Below are positions 6,248-15,685 of a stretch of DNA of 21,956 nucleotides, piece after piece. Below the pieces are notes generated by a model. That model was given only the letters and a program-made list of their open reading frames with translations, did not search any database and had not been told where the DNA came from. The translations under genes were made by a program, and so were the position numbers. This stretch comes from JBBPYA01 sp038200385. Its GTDB lineage: Bacteria; Actinomycetota; Actinomycetes; Mycobacteriales; Geodermatophilaceae. Numbering within the stretch: position 1 is the first letter of the stretch; each line of letters opens with the position of its first letter. Location of the stretch: positions 1 to 21,956 of the forward strand of contig JBBPYA010000153.1 of the NCBI GenBank assembly GCA_038200385.1, in the 5' to 3' direction.

Positions 6248-7687
6248 ATGTCCCAGGGCAGACCACACCCGCCCGGTCCGTCCGGCGGACGGCGTCCGCT
6301 GCCCGGCACGGTGTACCGGCGGCGCCGGATCGCGGTGGCGGTTGCGGCGGTCGTGGCCCTGGTCGCGCTGGCCTCAGGGATCAACCTGCTCACCCGTGCG
6401 GGTGACGACCCGGCCGCCACCGTCGCCACGCCGGCCGCCCAGACCCCGCAGGTACCCTCCCTCGCCGACCCGACGCCGGTCCTGGCCGCCGATGCGGGCG
6501 GCGAACCGGCCCCCAACCCGGCGGTGCTCTCGCAGCTGCTGGGTCAGGCCTTGGACGACTTCCGGCTCGGTGGCCCGGTGAACGCCGAGGTACTCGACGT
6601 GGCCACCGGGCAGGTGCTCTTCGACCAGGGCGCCGCCGACCCGGTCACCCCGGCGTCGACGGCGAAGCTGGCCACCGCCCTGGCCGTGGAGCTGACCGTC
6701 GACCCGGGGCTGCAACTCAGCACCCGGGTACTGGCCGGTGCCGCTCCTGGCGAGATCGTCCTCGTCGGCGGCGGGGATCCCACCCTGACCACGACGCCGA
6801 CCGGTGGGCTCTACGCCGGGGCGGCCCGGTTGCCCGACCTCGCCGCGCAGGTCAAGGCCGCCGCCGGGCGGGCGGTCACCACGGTCACCGTGGACTCCAG
6901 CCTGTTCGCCGGGTCCACGACCGCGCCCGGCTGGGGAGCCGGTGACGCACCGAGCAGCTACGCCGCTCCGATCACCGCGACGATGGTCAATGCCGGCCGG
7001 GTCTCCCCCGACGACGAGGGGATCCGCGCCGCCCGACCGGACCTCGCCGCCGGCCAGGCGCTGGCCGACGCGCTGGGAGTGCCCGGCGCGGTGATCCGGC
7101 AGGGGACCGCCCCGACCCGTGCGGTGCAACTCGGCGAGGTGCGCTCGGTGCCCATCGACCGGCTCGTGGAGCAGATGCTGGAGCTCAGCGACAACGTGCT
7201 CGCGGAGTCGCTGGCCCGCCAGGTCGCCCTCGCCGCCGGACAGCCGGCGTCGTTCGAGGCGGCGGCCGCAGCGGTGCGCGTGGCGCTGGCCGGTGCCGGG
7301 TTGGACGTCGGCTCGACCTCGCTGGTGGACGGCAGCGGGCTGTCCACGTCGGACCGGGTCACGGTCCGGCTGTTGACCGGGATCCTCCGGCTGGCCGCCG
7401 GTCAGCCGGAATCACCGAGCCGGGCGCTGCTGGCCGGGCTGCCGGTGGCCGCCTACGACGGCACCCTCAAGGAACGGTTCGGGCAGAGCCCGGCCCGCGG
7501 CCTGGTCCGGGCCAAGACCGGGACCCTGAACGGCGTGAGCGCCCTGGCCGGGCTGGTCCAGACCGCCGACGGGCGGCTCGTCGTGTTCGCCTTTGTCGGG
7601 AACCAGGTCCCGATCGGGGGTCGCTATCCGGCCGAGTCCGCGCTCGACGAGGCGGCCACCGTGCTGGCCGGGTGCGGTTGCCGCTGA
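6248..7687 (+). CDS. dacB: D-alanyl-D-alanine carboxypeptidase/endopeptidase (PBP4, DacB type)
   Basis: A 479-residue class C penicillin-binding protein that trims or cleaves peptidoglycan peptides outside the membrane. An Arg-rich N-terminus is followed by one membrane segment (about 28-48) acting as anchor or signal, then a Pro/Ala-rich spacer. Active-site motifs are STAK (137-140, nucleophile S137), SDN (314-316) and KTG (423-425), in the usual order and spacing for PBP4 with its inserted domain between the first two. ATG 6248 is preceded by a -10 box at leaderless distance. The C-terminus ends GCGCR. Its place between ppa and the DUF2342 gene matches other actinobacteria. Confidence 0.95.
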   Translation: MSQGRPHPPGPSGGRRPLPGTVYRRRRIAVAVAAVVALVALASGINLLTRAGDDPAATVATPAAQTPQVPSLADPTPVLAADAGGEPAPNPAVLSQLLGQALDDFRLGGPVNAEVLDVATGQVLFDQGAADPVTPASTAKLATALAVELTVDPGLQLSTRVLAGAAPGEIVLVGGGDPTLTTTPTGGLYAGAARLPDLAAQVKAAAGRAVTTVTVDSSLFAGSTTAPGWGAGDAPSSYAAPITATMVNAGRVSPDDEGIRAARPDLAAGQALADALGVPGAVIRQGTAPTRAVQLGEVRSVPIDRLVEQMLELSDNVLAESLARQVALAAGQPASFEAAAAAVRVALAGAGLDVGSTSLVDGSGLSTSDRVTVRLLTGILRLAAGQPESPSRALLAGLPVAAYDGTLKERFGQSPARGLVRAKTGTLNGVSALAGLVQTADGRLVVFAFVGNQVPIGGRYPAESALDEAATVLAGCGCR

Positions 7688-7754
7688 CCCGGTTCGGGTC
7701 GCCGCCCGGGGAGCGCGGCTCGCCGCGCAAACGGTCCGCCGGCAGGCCCCGGCG

Positions 7755-7760
7755 TACCGT
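7755..7760 (+). promoter_or_regulatory. -10 box for a leaderless metalloprotease transcript
   Basis: TACCGT fits TANNNT and lies six bases before ATG 7767, the same spacing as at the upstream carboxypeptidase gene. No Shine-Dalgarno precedes the ATG. Confidence 0.5.
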
Positions 7761-7766
7761 GGCCGC

Positions 7767-8855
7767 ATGACTTCGATGGTCGACTGGGATCTGGCCGCGA
7801 GCACCGGCCGACGCCTGGTGCGCGGCGGTCCGGAGACCACGATGGAGGAGGCGGCGGCCGCGGTCGTCGAGCTGCGCGAGGCGACCGACCGCGCCGACGG
7901 CCACGTCCGGGCGCTGACCCAGCTGCACGCCGACGGCCCGACCCCGCCGGTGCGGGTGGTGGACCGTGCGGGCTGGATCGAGACCAACTGTGTGGGCATG
8001 CGCAGCCTGCTTGACCCCCTGGTGGACCGGCTGCAGCAGCGCCAGGACAAGAGCCCCGGCCCGCTCGCGATGGCCGTCGGCTCCCGGGCGACCGGGCTGC
8101 AGACCGGCGCGGTGCTGGCCTTTGTCGCCAGCCGTGTCCTCGGGCAGTACGACGTGTTCGGACCGCAGGGCGGTGAGCTGCTGCTCGTCGCCCCGAACGT
8201 GGTGGAGGCCGAGCGCCGGCTCGGCGTAGACGCCTCGGACTTCCGGCTCTGGGTGTGCCTGCACGAGGTCACCCACCGGCTGCAGTTCACCGCCGTGCCC
8301 TGGCTGGCCGGTTACCTGCGCGAGCAGGTCGGGCAGTTCGTCGACGCCACCGACCTGGATCCGGACGTCCTGCGGGAGCGGCTGTCGCTCCTGCTCAAGG
8401 GAGTCGTGTCCTCGGTGCGGGGTGGCTCCGACGCTGCCGGCGACGCCGCGGGGGAGGGCATCCTGGCGCTGGTCCAGAACCCGGCCCAACGCGAGGTGCT
8501 GGACCGGCTGACGGCAATGATGAGCCTGGTCGAGGGGCATGCGGAGTTCGTCATGGACGAGGTTGGACCCGACGTCGTTCCGTCGGTGGCCACGATCCGG
8601 CGACGCTTCACCCAGCGCCGCAAGGGCACCGGCCCGCTGGACCGGATACTGCGCCGCCTGCTCGGCCTAGACCAGAAGATGCGGCAGTACGCCGACGGCC
8701 GCAAATTCGTCGCCGGCGCGGTGGCCGAGGTCGGGATGGCCGGCTTCAACGCCGTGTGGTCCGGTCCGGAGACGCTGCCCCGCAAGGAGGAGCTGGCCGC
8801 GCCGGGGGACTGGGTGCGCCGCATCCACGGGCGCCCCTTCGCGATCAACGCCTGA
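7767..8855 (+). CDS. Zinc-dependent metalloprotease-like protein, DUF2342 family
   Basis: A 362-residue protein of the actinobacterial DUF2342 family (sometimes labelled F420-biosynthesis-associated hydrolase). HEVTH (166-170) is an HExxH zinc site, and EGHAE (256-260) further on probably provides the third ligand. There is no signal peptide or membrane segment, so it should act in the cytoplasm. Its substrate is unknown. It sits in its usual place between dacB and tilS. The stop codon is four bases before the tilS GTG, so the two are probably co-translated, while a -10 box at 7755-7760 suggests that it heads its own transcript. Confidence 0.93.
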   Translation: MTSMVDWDLAASTGRRLVRGGPETTMEEAAAAVVELREATDRADGHVRALTQLHADGPTPPVRVVDRAGWIETNCVGMRSLLDPLVDRLQQRQDKSPGPLAMAVGSRATGLQTGAVLAFVASRVLGQYDVFGPQGGELLLVAPNVVEAERRLGVDASDFRLWVCLHEVTHRLQFTAVPWLAGYLREQVGQFVDATDLDPDVLRERLSLLLKGVVSSVRGGSDAAGDAAGEGILALVQNPAQREVLDRLTAMMSLVEGHAEFVMDEVGPDVVPSVATIRRRFTQRRKGTGPLDRILRRLLGLDQKMRQYADGRKFVAGAVAEVGMAGFNAVWSGPETLPRKEELAAPGDWVRRIHGRPFAINA

Positions 8856-8859
8856 GCCG

Positions 8860-9876
8860 GTGCCGGCGCCGTCGCCCGGTGGGGACCACGGCGCGCGGCT
8901 CGATCCCGACACCGCCGGGCTCCGGCAGGCAGTGCGGACCGTCGTGGCCCGGCACGTGGCGGCCGGGGAGCCGCTGACCGTCGCGTGCAGCGGCGGGGCG
9001 GACAGCCTTGCGCTGGCCGCCGCCGTCGCGTTCGAGGCCCCCCGGCGGGGCCTGCCGGCCGGGGCGGTGACGGTCGATCACGGGTTGCAGGCGGGCTCGG
9101 CCACCCGCGCCGAGCAGGTCGGGGAGCAGCTGCGGGGGCTCGGGCTCGACCCGGTCCGCGTCGTGACCGTCCGGGTCCAGGCGGCCGGGCGGCACTCGCC
9201 CGGGTCCGGCGGGCCCGAGGGGCGGGCCCGGACCGCCCGCTACGACGCCTTGACCCGGGACCAGGCCCAGCGCGGCGGCTGGGTGCTGCTCGGGCACACC
9301 CTCGACGACCAGGCCGAGACCGTCCTGCTCGGCCTGGCCCGCGGCTCGGGGCCGCGGTCACTTGCCGGGATGCAACCCGCGCGTCGGCCGTGGCTTCGCC
9401 CCCTGCTCGGCGTGCGGCGCAGCACCACCCGGGCCGCCTGTTCCGCGGCCGGCCTCACCTGGTGGGACGATCCGCACAACGACGATCCGGCGTACACCCG
9501 GGTCCGGTTGCGCCACGAGGTGCTGCCCCTGCTCGAGGACGTCCTGCACGGCGGGGTCGCGGCGGCCCTGGCCCGGACCGCGGCGCTGATCCGGGAGGAC
9601 TGCGCGGCGCTGGACGAGCTGGCCGCCGCGCTGGCCCCGGAACCGGCCGGGGTGGCCGAGATCACCGTGCTCGCGGCCGAGCGTCCGGCACTGCGCCGGC
9701 GGGCGCTGCGACGGTGGCTGTACGACGTGGGCGGGCTGACCTCCGCACACCTCGCCGCCGTCGACGCGCTGGTCATCGACTGGCGCGGTCAGGGCCCGGT
9801 CGCGCTGCCGAACGGCTGGCAGGTGGCTCGTCGGGACGGCCGGCTGCACCGCGAGCGGCCCGGGACGACCGGCTGA
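8860..9876 (+). CDS. tilS: tRNA(Ile)-lysidine synthase
   Basis: A 338-residue enzyme that attaches lysine to C34 of the CAU-anticodon tRNA-Ile so that it reads AUA. The PP-loop ATP site SGGADS is at residues 44-49. GHTLDDQAETVLLGLARGSG and the DPAYTRVRLRHEVLP segment are typical family motifs. GTG 8860 is the start because it follows the metalloprotease stop by four bases and gives a normal N-terminus. In most actinobacteria hpt follows this gene; here ftsH follows directly. Confidence 0.95.
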   Translation: MPAPSPGGDHGARLDPDTAGLRQAVRTVVARHVAAGEPLTVACSGGADSLALAAAVAFEAPRRGLPAGAVTVDHGLQAGSATRAEQVGEQLRGLGLDPVRVVTVRVQAAGRHSPGSGGPEGRARTARYDALTRDQAQRGGWVLLGHTLDDQAETVLLGLARGSGPRSLAGMQPARRPWLRPLLGVRRSTTRAACSAAGLTWWDDPHNDDPAYTRVRLRHEVLPLLEDVLHGGVAAALARTAALIREDCAALDELAAALAPEPAGVAEITVLAAERPALRRRALRRWLYDVGGLTSAHLAAVDALVIDWRGQGPVALPNGWQVARRDGRLHRERPGTTG

Positions 9877-9949
9877 CCAGCACGGCGGCGCGGAACGTCC
9901 AGGGGTCCGTGGGCGTTGTCCAGGTAAGCCAATCCTCGCCTGTGCGGTG

Positions 9950-9979
9950 TACCGTTTCGAGGGCTGGGACACCCCAGCC
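9950..9979 (+). promoter_or_regulatory. Candidate ftsH promoter and 5' stem-loop
   Basis: TACCGT (9950-9955) fits a -10 box and predicts a start near 9962. That is where a perfect hairpin begins: GGCTGGG (9962-9968), loop ACAC, CCCAGCC (9973-9979). The mRNA would therefore start with a 7-bp stem-loop that could protect its 5' end, followed by roughly 85 nt of leader. Alternatively the hairpin ends tilS transcription, though no T-tract follows. Confidence 0.4.
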
Positions 9980-10066
9980 AGGGGTAGCCCGCCGGGTCCC
10001 GAAGCGTGCGCCGGACGCGCGCCACTCAGTCAGGAGGACCGGGGGCTGCAGGCTCCCGCACCGTCG

Positions 10067-12067
<2,001 letters not shown>

Positions 12068-12075
12068 GCCGCGCG

Positions 12076-12657
12076 GTGGGGCATCAGCCCGGCGTCGACC
12101 TGGCCCGCGCCGAGGCCGCCGTGCGGGAACTGCTGCTGGCGGTCGGGGAGGACCCCGACCGGCCGGGGCTGGCGGACACGCCCCGCCGGGTCGCGCGCTC
12201 CTACGCCGAGGTGTTCGCCGGGCTGCACACCGACCCCGACGACGTGCTGCAGACCTTCTTCGACGAGGACCACGAGGAACTGGTCATTGTCAAGGACATC
12301 GAGCTGTACTCGACCTGCGAGCACCACCTGGTCCCGTTCCACGGCTCCGCGCACGTCGGGTACCTGCCTAGCCGCAGCGGGCGGATCACCGGCCTGTCCA
12401 AGCTGGCCCGCCTGGTCGACCTCTACGCGCGGCGCCCGCAGGTACAGGAGCGGTTGACCAGCCAGATCGCCGACGCCCTGGTCCGCCGGCTGGAACCGCG
12501 CGGGGCCATCGTCGTGATCGAGGCCGAGCATCTGTGCATGTCCATGCGGGGCATCCGCAAGCCCGGCTCGCGCACGGTCACCTCGGCGGTCCGCGGCAGC
12601 CTGAAGTCCAACGCGACCACCCGCGCCGAGGCGATGAGCCTGATCCTGGGTCGATGA
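12076..12657 (+). CDS. folE: GTP cyclohydrolase I
   Basis: A 193-residue enzyme making 7,8-dihydroneopterin triphosphate from GTP, the first step of folate synthesis. Zinc ligands are visible as C81 and H84 in STCEHHLVPFHG and C154 in EAEHLCMSMRG. The motif GLSKLARLVD is also diagnostic. GTG 12076 lies eight bases after the ftsH stop and gives the usual short N-terminus. The stop overlaps the folP start (ATGA), indicating coupled translation. Confidence 0.96.
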   Translation: MGHQPGVDLARAEAAVRELLLAVGEDPDRPGLADTPRRVARSYAEVFAGLHTDPDDVLQTFFDEDHEELVIVKDIELYSTCEHHLVPFHGSAHVGYLPSRSGRITGLSKLARLVDLYARRPQVQERLTSQIADALVRRLEPRGAIVVIEAEHLCMSMRGIRKPGSRTVTSAVRGSLKSNATTRAEAMSLILGR

Positions 12658-13499
12658 CCATGCCCGCCGGGATCCCTGCCTTGGACCGCACGCTCGTCAT
12701 GGCCGTCCTCAACGTCACGCCGGACTCCTTCTCCGACGGCGGCCGGTACGCCGACGTGCCCGCGGCCGTGTCGCACGGGATGGCGCTGCGCGCCGCCGGC
12801 GCCGACCTGGTCGACGTCGGCGGGGAGTCCACCCGCCCCGGTGCCGAGCGGATCGAGCCGGCCGAGGAGTTGCGCCGCGTGCTGCCGGTGGTCCGGGCGC
12901 TGAGCGAGGCCGGTGTGTCGGTGAGCATCGACACCACGCGGGCGGTCGTCGCCGGTCAGGCCGTCGCCGCCGGAGCGGTCCTGGTCAACGACGTCAGCGG
13001 TGGGCAAGCCGACCCGGCGATGGCCGCCACCGTCGGCGACCTGGCGGTGCCGTGGGTACTCATGCACTGGCGGGGGCACAGCCGGCGGATGCAGGATCTT
13101 GCGGTCTACGACGACGTCGTCGCCGACGTGTGCATCGAGCTGGGGCGATGCGTGGACGCCGCGCTCACCGCCGGCGTACGGCCGGAGGCGCTGGTGCTCG
13201 ACCCGGGGCTGGGCTTCGCCAAGTCCGCCGAGCACAACTGGACCCTGCTGCAGCAGCTGGACCGGCTGGCCGGGCTCGGGTTCCCGCTGCTCGTGGGCGC
13301 GTCCCGCAAGCAGTTTCTCGGTCGACTGCTGGCCGAACCGGACGGCACCCTGCGCCCCGCCGACGGCCGGGAGGACGCCACGACAGCGATCACCGCGCTG
13401 TGCGCGAATGCCGGGATCTGGGGGGTGCGGGTGCACGACCCGCGGGCCAGCCTGGACGCGGTCCTGGTCGCGTCGGCGGGGCGGGCGGGTGTGCGGTGA
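12654..13499 (+). CDS. folP: Dihydropteroate synthase
   Basis: A 281-residue TIM-barrel enzyme that joins the pterin pyrophosphate to p-aminobenzoate and is the target of sulfonamides. Family motifs are NVTPDSFSDGG (20-30), GGESTRPGAE (56-65), ending with LDPGLGFAKSAEHNW (182-196) and GASRKQFLG. The start ATG 12654 overlaps the folE stop by four bases; a second ATG two codons later is possible. The end overlaps the start of the folB-folK gene (GTGA). Confidence 0.97.
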   Translation: MTMPAGIPALDRTLVMAVLNVTPDSFSDGGRYADVPAAVSHGMALRAAGADLVDVGGESTRPGAERIEPAEELRRVLPVVRALSEAGVSVSIDTTRAVVAGQAVAAGAVLVNDVSGGQADPAMAATVGDLAVPWVLMHWRGHSRRMQDLAVYDDVVADVCIELGRCVDAALTAGVRPEALVLDPGLGFAKSAEHNWTLLQQLDRLAGLGFPLLVGASRKQFLGRLLAEPDGTLRPADGREDATTAITALCANAGIWGVRVHDPRASLDAVLVASAGRAGVR

Positions 13500-14410
13500 C
13501 CGACCGGATCGAGCTGCGGGGGCTACGGGTCCGCGGCCACCACGGCGTGTACGACGACGAGCGGCGGACCGGCCAGGACTTCGTCATCGACGCGGTGCTC
13601 GAACTCGACCTGAGCGCGGCCGCGGGTTCTGACGACGTCGCTGACACGGTGCACTACGGGGACCTGGCCCAGCGGCTGGCAGACACCGTCGCCGGGGAGC
13701 CGGTGAACCTGCTGGAGACCCTGGCGCAGCGGCTTGCCGAGCTGTGCCTGGCCGACGAGCGGGTGGCCGCGGTCGAGGTGACCGTGCACAAGCCGCAGGC
13801 GCCGATCCCGCTGGAGTTCGCCGGCGTCTCCGTCACGCTGCGGCGGGCTCGGCAGGAACGATCAGGTGACCTGATCGTTGCCGCTCCTACCGGGGCGTAC
13901 AACGTGGGAGAGGTACGGCAACCGTGGGAGGAGACGCGGGCGGTGCTGTCCATCGGGTCCAACGTCGGGGACCGCGCCGGCTACCTGCGCGGCGCGGTCG
14001 CCGCGTTCGGGGACGCTTTGGTCGCGGTCTCCCCGGTGTATGAGAGCCGGCCGTGGGGCGGAGTCGAGCAGGACCCGTACCTGAACGCGGTGCTGCTCGT
14101 CGATGGACCCGCCGTCCCGGCGTACTGGTTGGGCCGCGCGCACTCCGCGGAACAGGCCGCGGGCCGCGAGCGCGAGGTGCGGTGGGGCCCTCGCACCCTC
14201 GACGTGGACGTGGTGGCCGTGGACGGTGCCACCAGCGACGACCCGGCGCTGACCGTGCCGCACCCCTACGCCCACGAGCGGGCGTTCGTGCTGCGGCCGT
14301 GGTTGGACGTCGACCCCGACGCCGTGCTCACCGGGCGGCGAATAGCCGGGCTCCTGGCCCAGATCGGGGACGAGGGACTCGTGCGCCGTGACGACATCGG
14401 GCTCGGATGA
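13496..14410 (+). CDS. folB-folK: Bifunctional dihydroneopterin aldolase / HPPK (FolB-FolK fusion)
   Basis: A single 304-residue frame. Residues 1-119 are dihydroneopterin aldolase (GLRVRGHHGVYDDERRTGQDF, then DTVHYGDLA). Residues 149-304 are 6-hydroxymethyl-7,8-dihydropterin pyrophosphokinase (SIGSNVGDR, SPVYESRPWGG, RWGPRTLDVDVV, VPHPYAHERAFVLRP). A linker of about 29 residues joins them. Together they turn dihydroneopterin into the pterin pyrophosphate used by FolP. Many actinobacteria keep these as two adjacent genes. A perfect palindrome encodes the first linker residues (121-128), and GTG 13943 (V150) behind GGGAGGAG could start FolK separately. GTG 13496 overlaps the folP stop. Confidence 0.94.
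   Translation: MTDRIELRGLRVRGHHGVYDDERRTGQDFVIDAVLELDLSAAAGSDDVADTVHYGDLAQRLADTVAGEPVNLLETLAQRLAELCLADERVAAVEVTVHKPQAPIPLEFAGVSVTLRRARQERSGDLIVAAPTGAYNVGEVRQPWEETRAVLSIGSNVGDRAGYLRGAVAAFGDALVAVSPVYESRPWGGVEQDPYLNAVLLVDGPAVPAYWLGRAHSAEQAAGREREVRWGPRTLDVDVVAVDGATSDDPALTVPHPYAHERAFVLRPWLDVDPDAVLTGRRIAGLLAQIGDEGLVRRDDIGLG
13857..13879. repeat. Perfect palindrome at the FolB/FolK joint
   Basis: AACGATCAGG (13857-13866) and CCTGATCGTT (13870-13879) are exact reverse complements separated by TGA. It is the longest perfect dyad with a short loop that I found in the window, and it is less GC-rich than its surroundings. It encodes residues 121-128, the start of the linker. In RNA it would be a 10-bp stem with a 3-base loop. 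Confidence 0.85.
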
Positions 14411-14453
14411 GCCGGCGGTCGGCGGTGCACCCGGGTCCTGAGGCGGGGCGGCC

Positions 14454-14912
14454 GTGACGTTCACCCGGGTCCGGGACCTGGTCGGCCTCGCGGTGGCCGT
14501 GGGGCTGATCTCGTGGCTGGTGATCCGGCAGGTGTACGGCGCCCTGCCGCCGTTCTCCTCGCTGGTCGCGCTGTCCCTCGTGGTGCTCGGCGCCGTCGAG
14601 GTGGTCCTCGGGATACAGCTGCGCTCCCGGATCCAGCGTCGCCCGGGGACGCTGCGGGTCCAGCCGCTGGTGGCCGCCCGCGCGGTCGCGCTGGCCAAGG
14701 CCAGCTCCCTGGTGGGGGCGATCGCCACCGGATTCTGGTCCGGACTGCTGGCGTACACCGTGCCGAAGTTGCCCTACCTGGCCGCGGCCGCCTCCGACGC
14801 GCGGGCGGCCGGCGGCGGCCTGCTCAGCGCCGTCCTGCTCACCGCCGCAGGGCTCTGGCTGGAGCACTGCTGCCGGACGCCGACGCGTCCGGACGAGGAC
14901 CACCGCGGCTGA
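14454..14912 (+). CDS. DUF3180 family membrane protein
   Basis: A 152-residue integral membrane protein, function unknown. Hydrophobic segments lie at about 9-25, 36-55, 80-102 and 120-140; a basic stretch (RSRIQRRPGTLR) lies between the second and third. Members of this family follow folK in many actinobacteria, and the gene here starts 43 bases after folB-folK on the same strand (GTG 14454, weak SD GGCGGGG). It is probably the last gene of the folate operon. It ends 12 bases from the convergent ATPase gene. Confidence 0.85.
   Translation: MTFTRVRDLVGLAVAVGLISWLVIRQVYGALPPFSSLVALSLVVLGAVEVVLGIQLRSRIQRRPGTLRVQPLVAARAVALAKASSLVGAIATGFWSGLLAYTVPKLPYLAAAASDARAAGGGLLSAVLLTAAGLWLEHCCRTPTRPDEDHRG
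14873..14892. terminator. Candidate terminator hairpin at the convergent 3' ends
   Basis: CCGGACGC (14873-14880) and GCGTCCGG (14885-14892) form a perfect 8-bp stem with a CGAC loop, within the last codons of the DUF3180 gene and just beyond the end of the oppositely oriented ATPase gene. It could stop both transcripts. There is no T-run. Confidence 0.4.
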
Positions 14913-14924
14913 GGCGTCGGTGCC

Positions 14925-15641
14925 TCACAGGTGCCGGAAGAAAGCCTCGGGTGCGGCCAGGAACTGTCGCCAGTGCGCCGTCAGCTCCAGATCGGCCCAC
15001 TCGGCCGGGCGCAACCCCCACGGCCCCACCTCGACCAACCGCGCGCCCGGGACGGCGGCGAGCAGCGGGGAATGGGTGGCCAGCAGGACCTGGGCGCCGC
15101 CGCGGGTCAGTTCGAGCAGCCGGGCGGCCAGCGACAGGCTGCCGGTGAAGGACAGCGCGGCGTCCGGCTCGTCGAGCAGGTACAGCCCCCTACTGCCGAC
15201 CCGCCGATCCAGCAACGCCAGGAACCCCTCGCCGTGGGACAGCTCGTGGAAGCGCACGTCGGGTGAGTTCCACCCGGGGTTGTCCTCCAGGTAGCTGTAC
15301 AGCCCGTGCAGGGTCTCCTCCCGCAGGAAGTAGGCCCAGCGGTCCGCTCCCGGGCTGCGCTCCACGATGAGGTCCAGTCGGCCCGGCTCGCTGGACCGGG
15401 TGTGGTGCAGGGCGCCGACGGAGCCGCCTTCGGGGTTGAGCCCGAGGCTGACCGCTAACGCCTCCATCACGGTGGACTTGCCCGACCCGTTCTCGCCGAC
15501 GAGCACGGTCAGCCCCGCGGTGAGCTCGAACCCTTCGCGCCGGATCTGGGCGACGGCGGGGACGGTGAACGGCCAGCCGTGCCCCACTGCGGCAGCCGCG
15601 CCCGGATCAGGCCGGAACCGGCGAACCGGTCGATCGTCCAC
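14925..15641 (-). CDS. AAA/ABC-type ATPase of unknown role
   Basis: A 238-residue soluble ATPase of the predicted-ATPase group related to RecF/SMC heads and ABC ATPases (COG3910-like). It has Walker A GENGSGKS (49-56), an ABC-like signature LSHGEGF (134-140), Walker B GLYLLDEPDAA (152-162) and a switch histidine in LATHSPLL (H190). There are no membrane segments and no long coiled coil, and no permease gene is adjacent. The start is probably GTG 15641, with an unconvincing SD. The Eis-like gene lies 44 bases upstream on the same strand. No function can be assigned. Confidence 0.8.
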   Translation of the reverse strand: MDDRPVRRFRPDPGAAAAVGHGWPFTVPAVAQIRREGFELTAGLTVLVGENGSGKSTVMEALAVSLGLNPEGGSVGALHHTRSSEPGRLDLIVERSPGADRWAYFLREETLHGLYSYLEDNPGWNSPDVRFHELSHGEGFLALLDRRVGSRGLYLLDEPDAALSFTGSLSLAARLLELTRGGAQVLLATHSPLLAAVPGARLVEVGPWGLRPAEWADLELTAHWRQFLAAPEAFFRHL

Positions 15642-15685
15642 GTCACCCGCTGACTACGCCGTGGGCCGGGTGGCAAGCACCGCGG

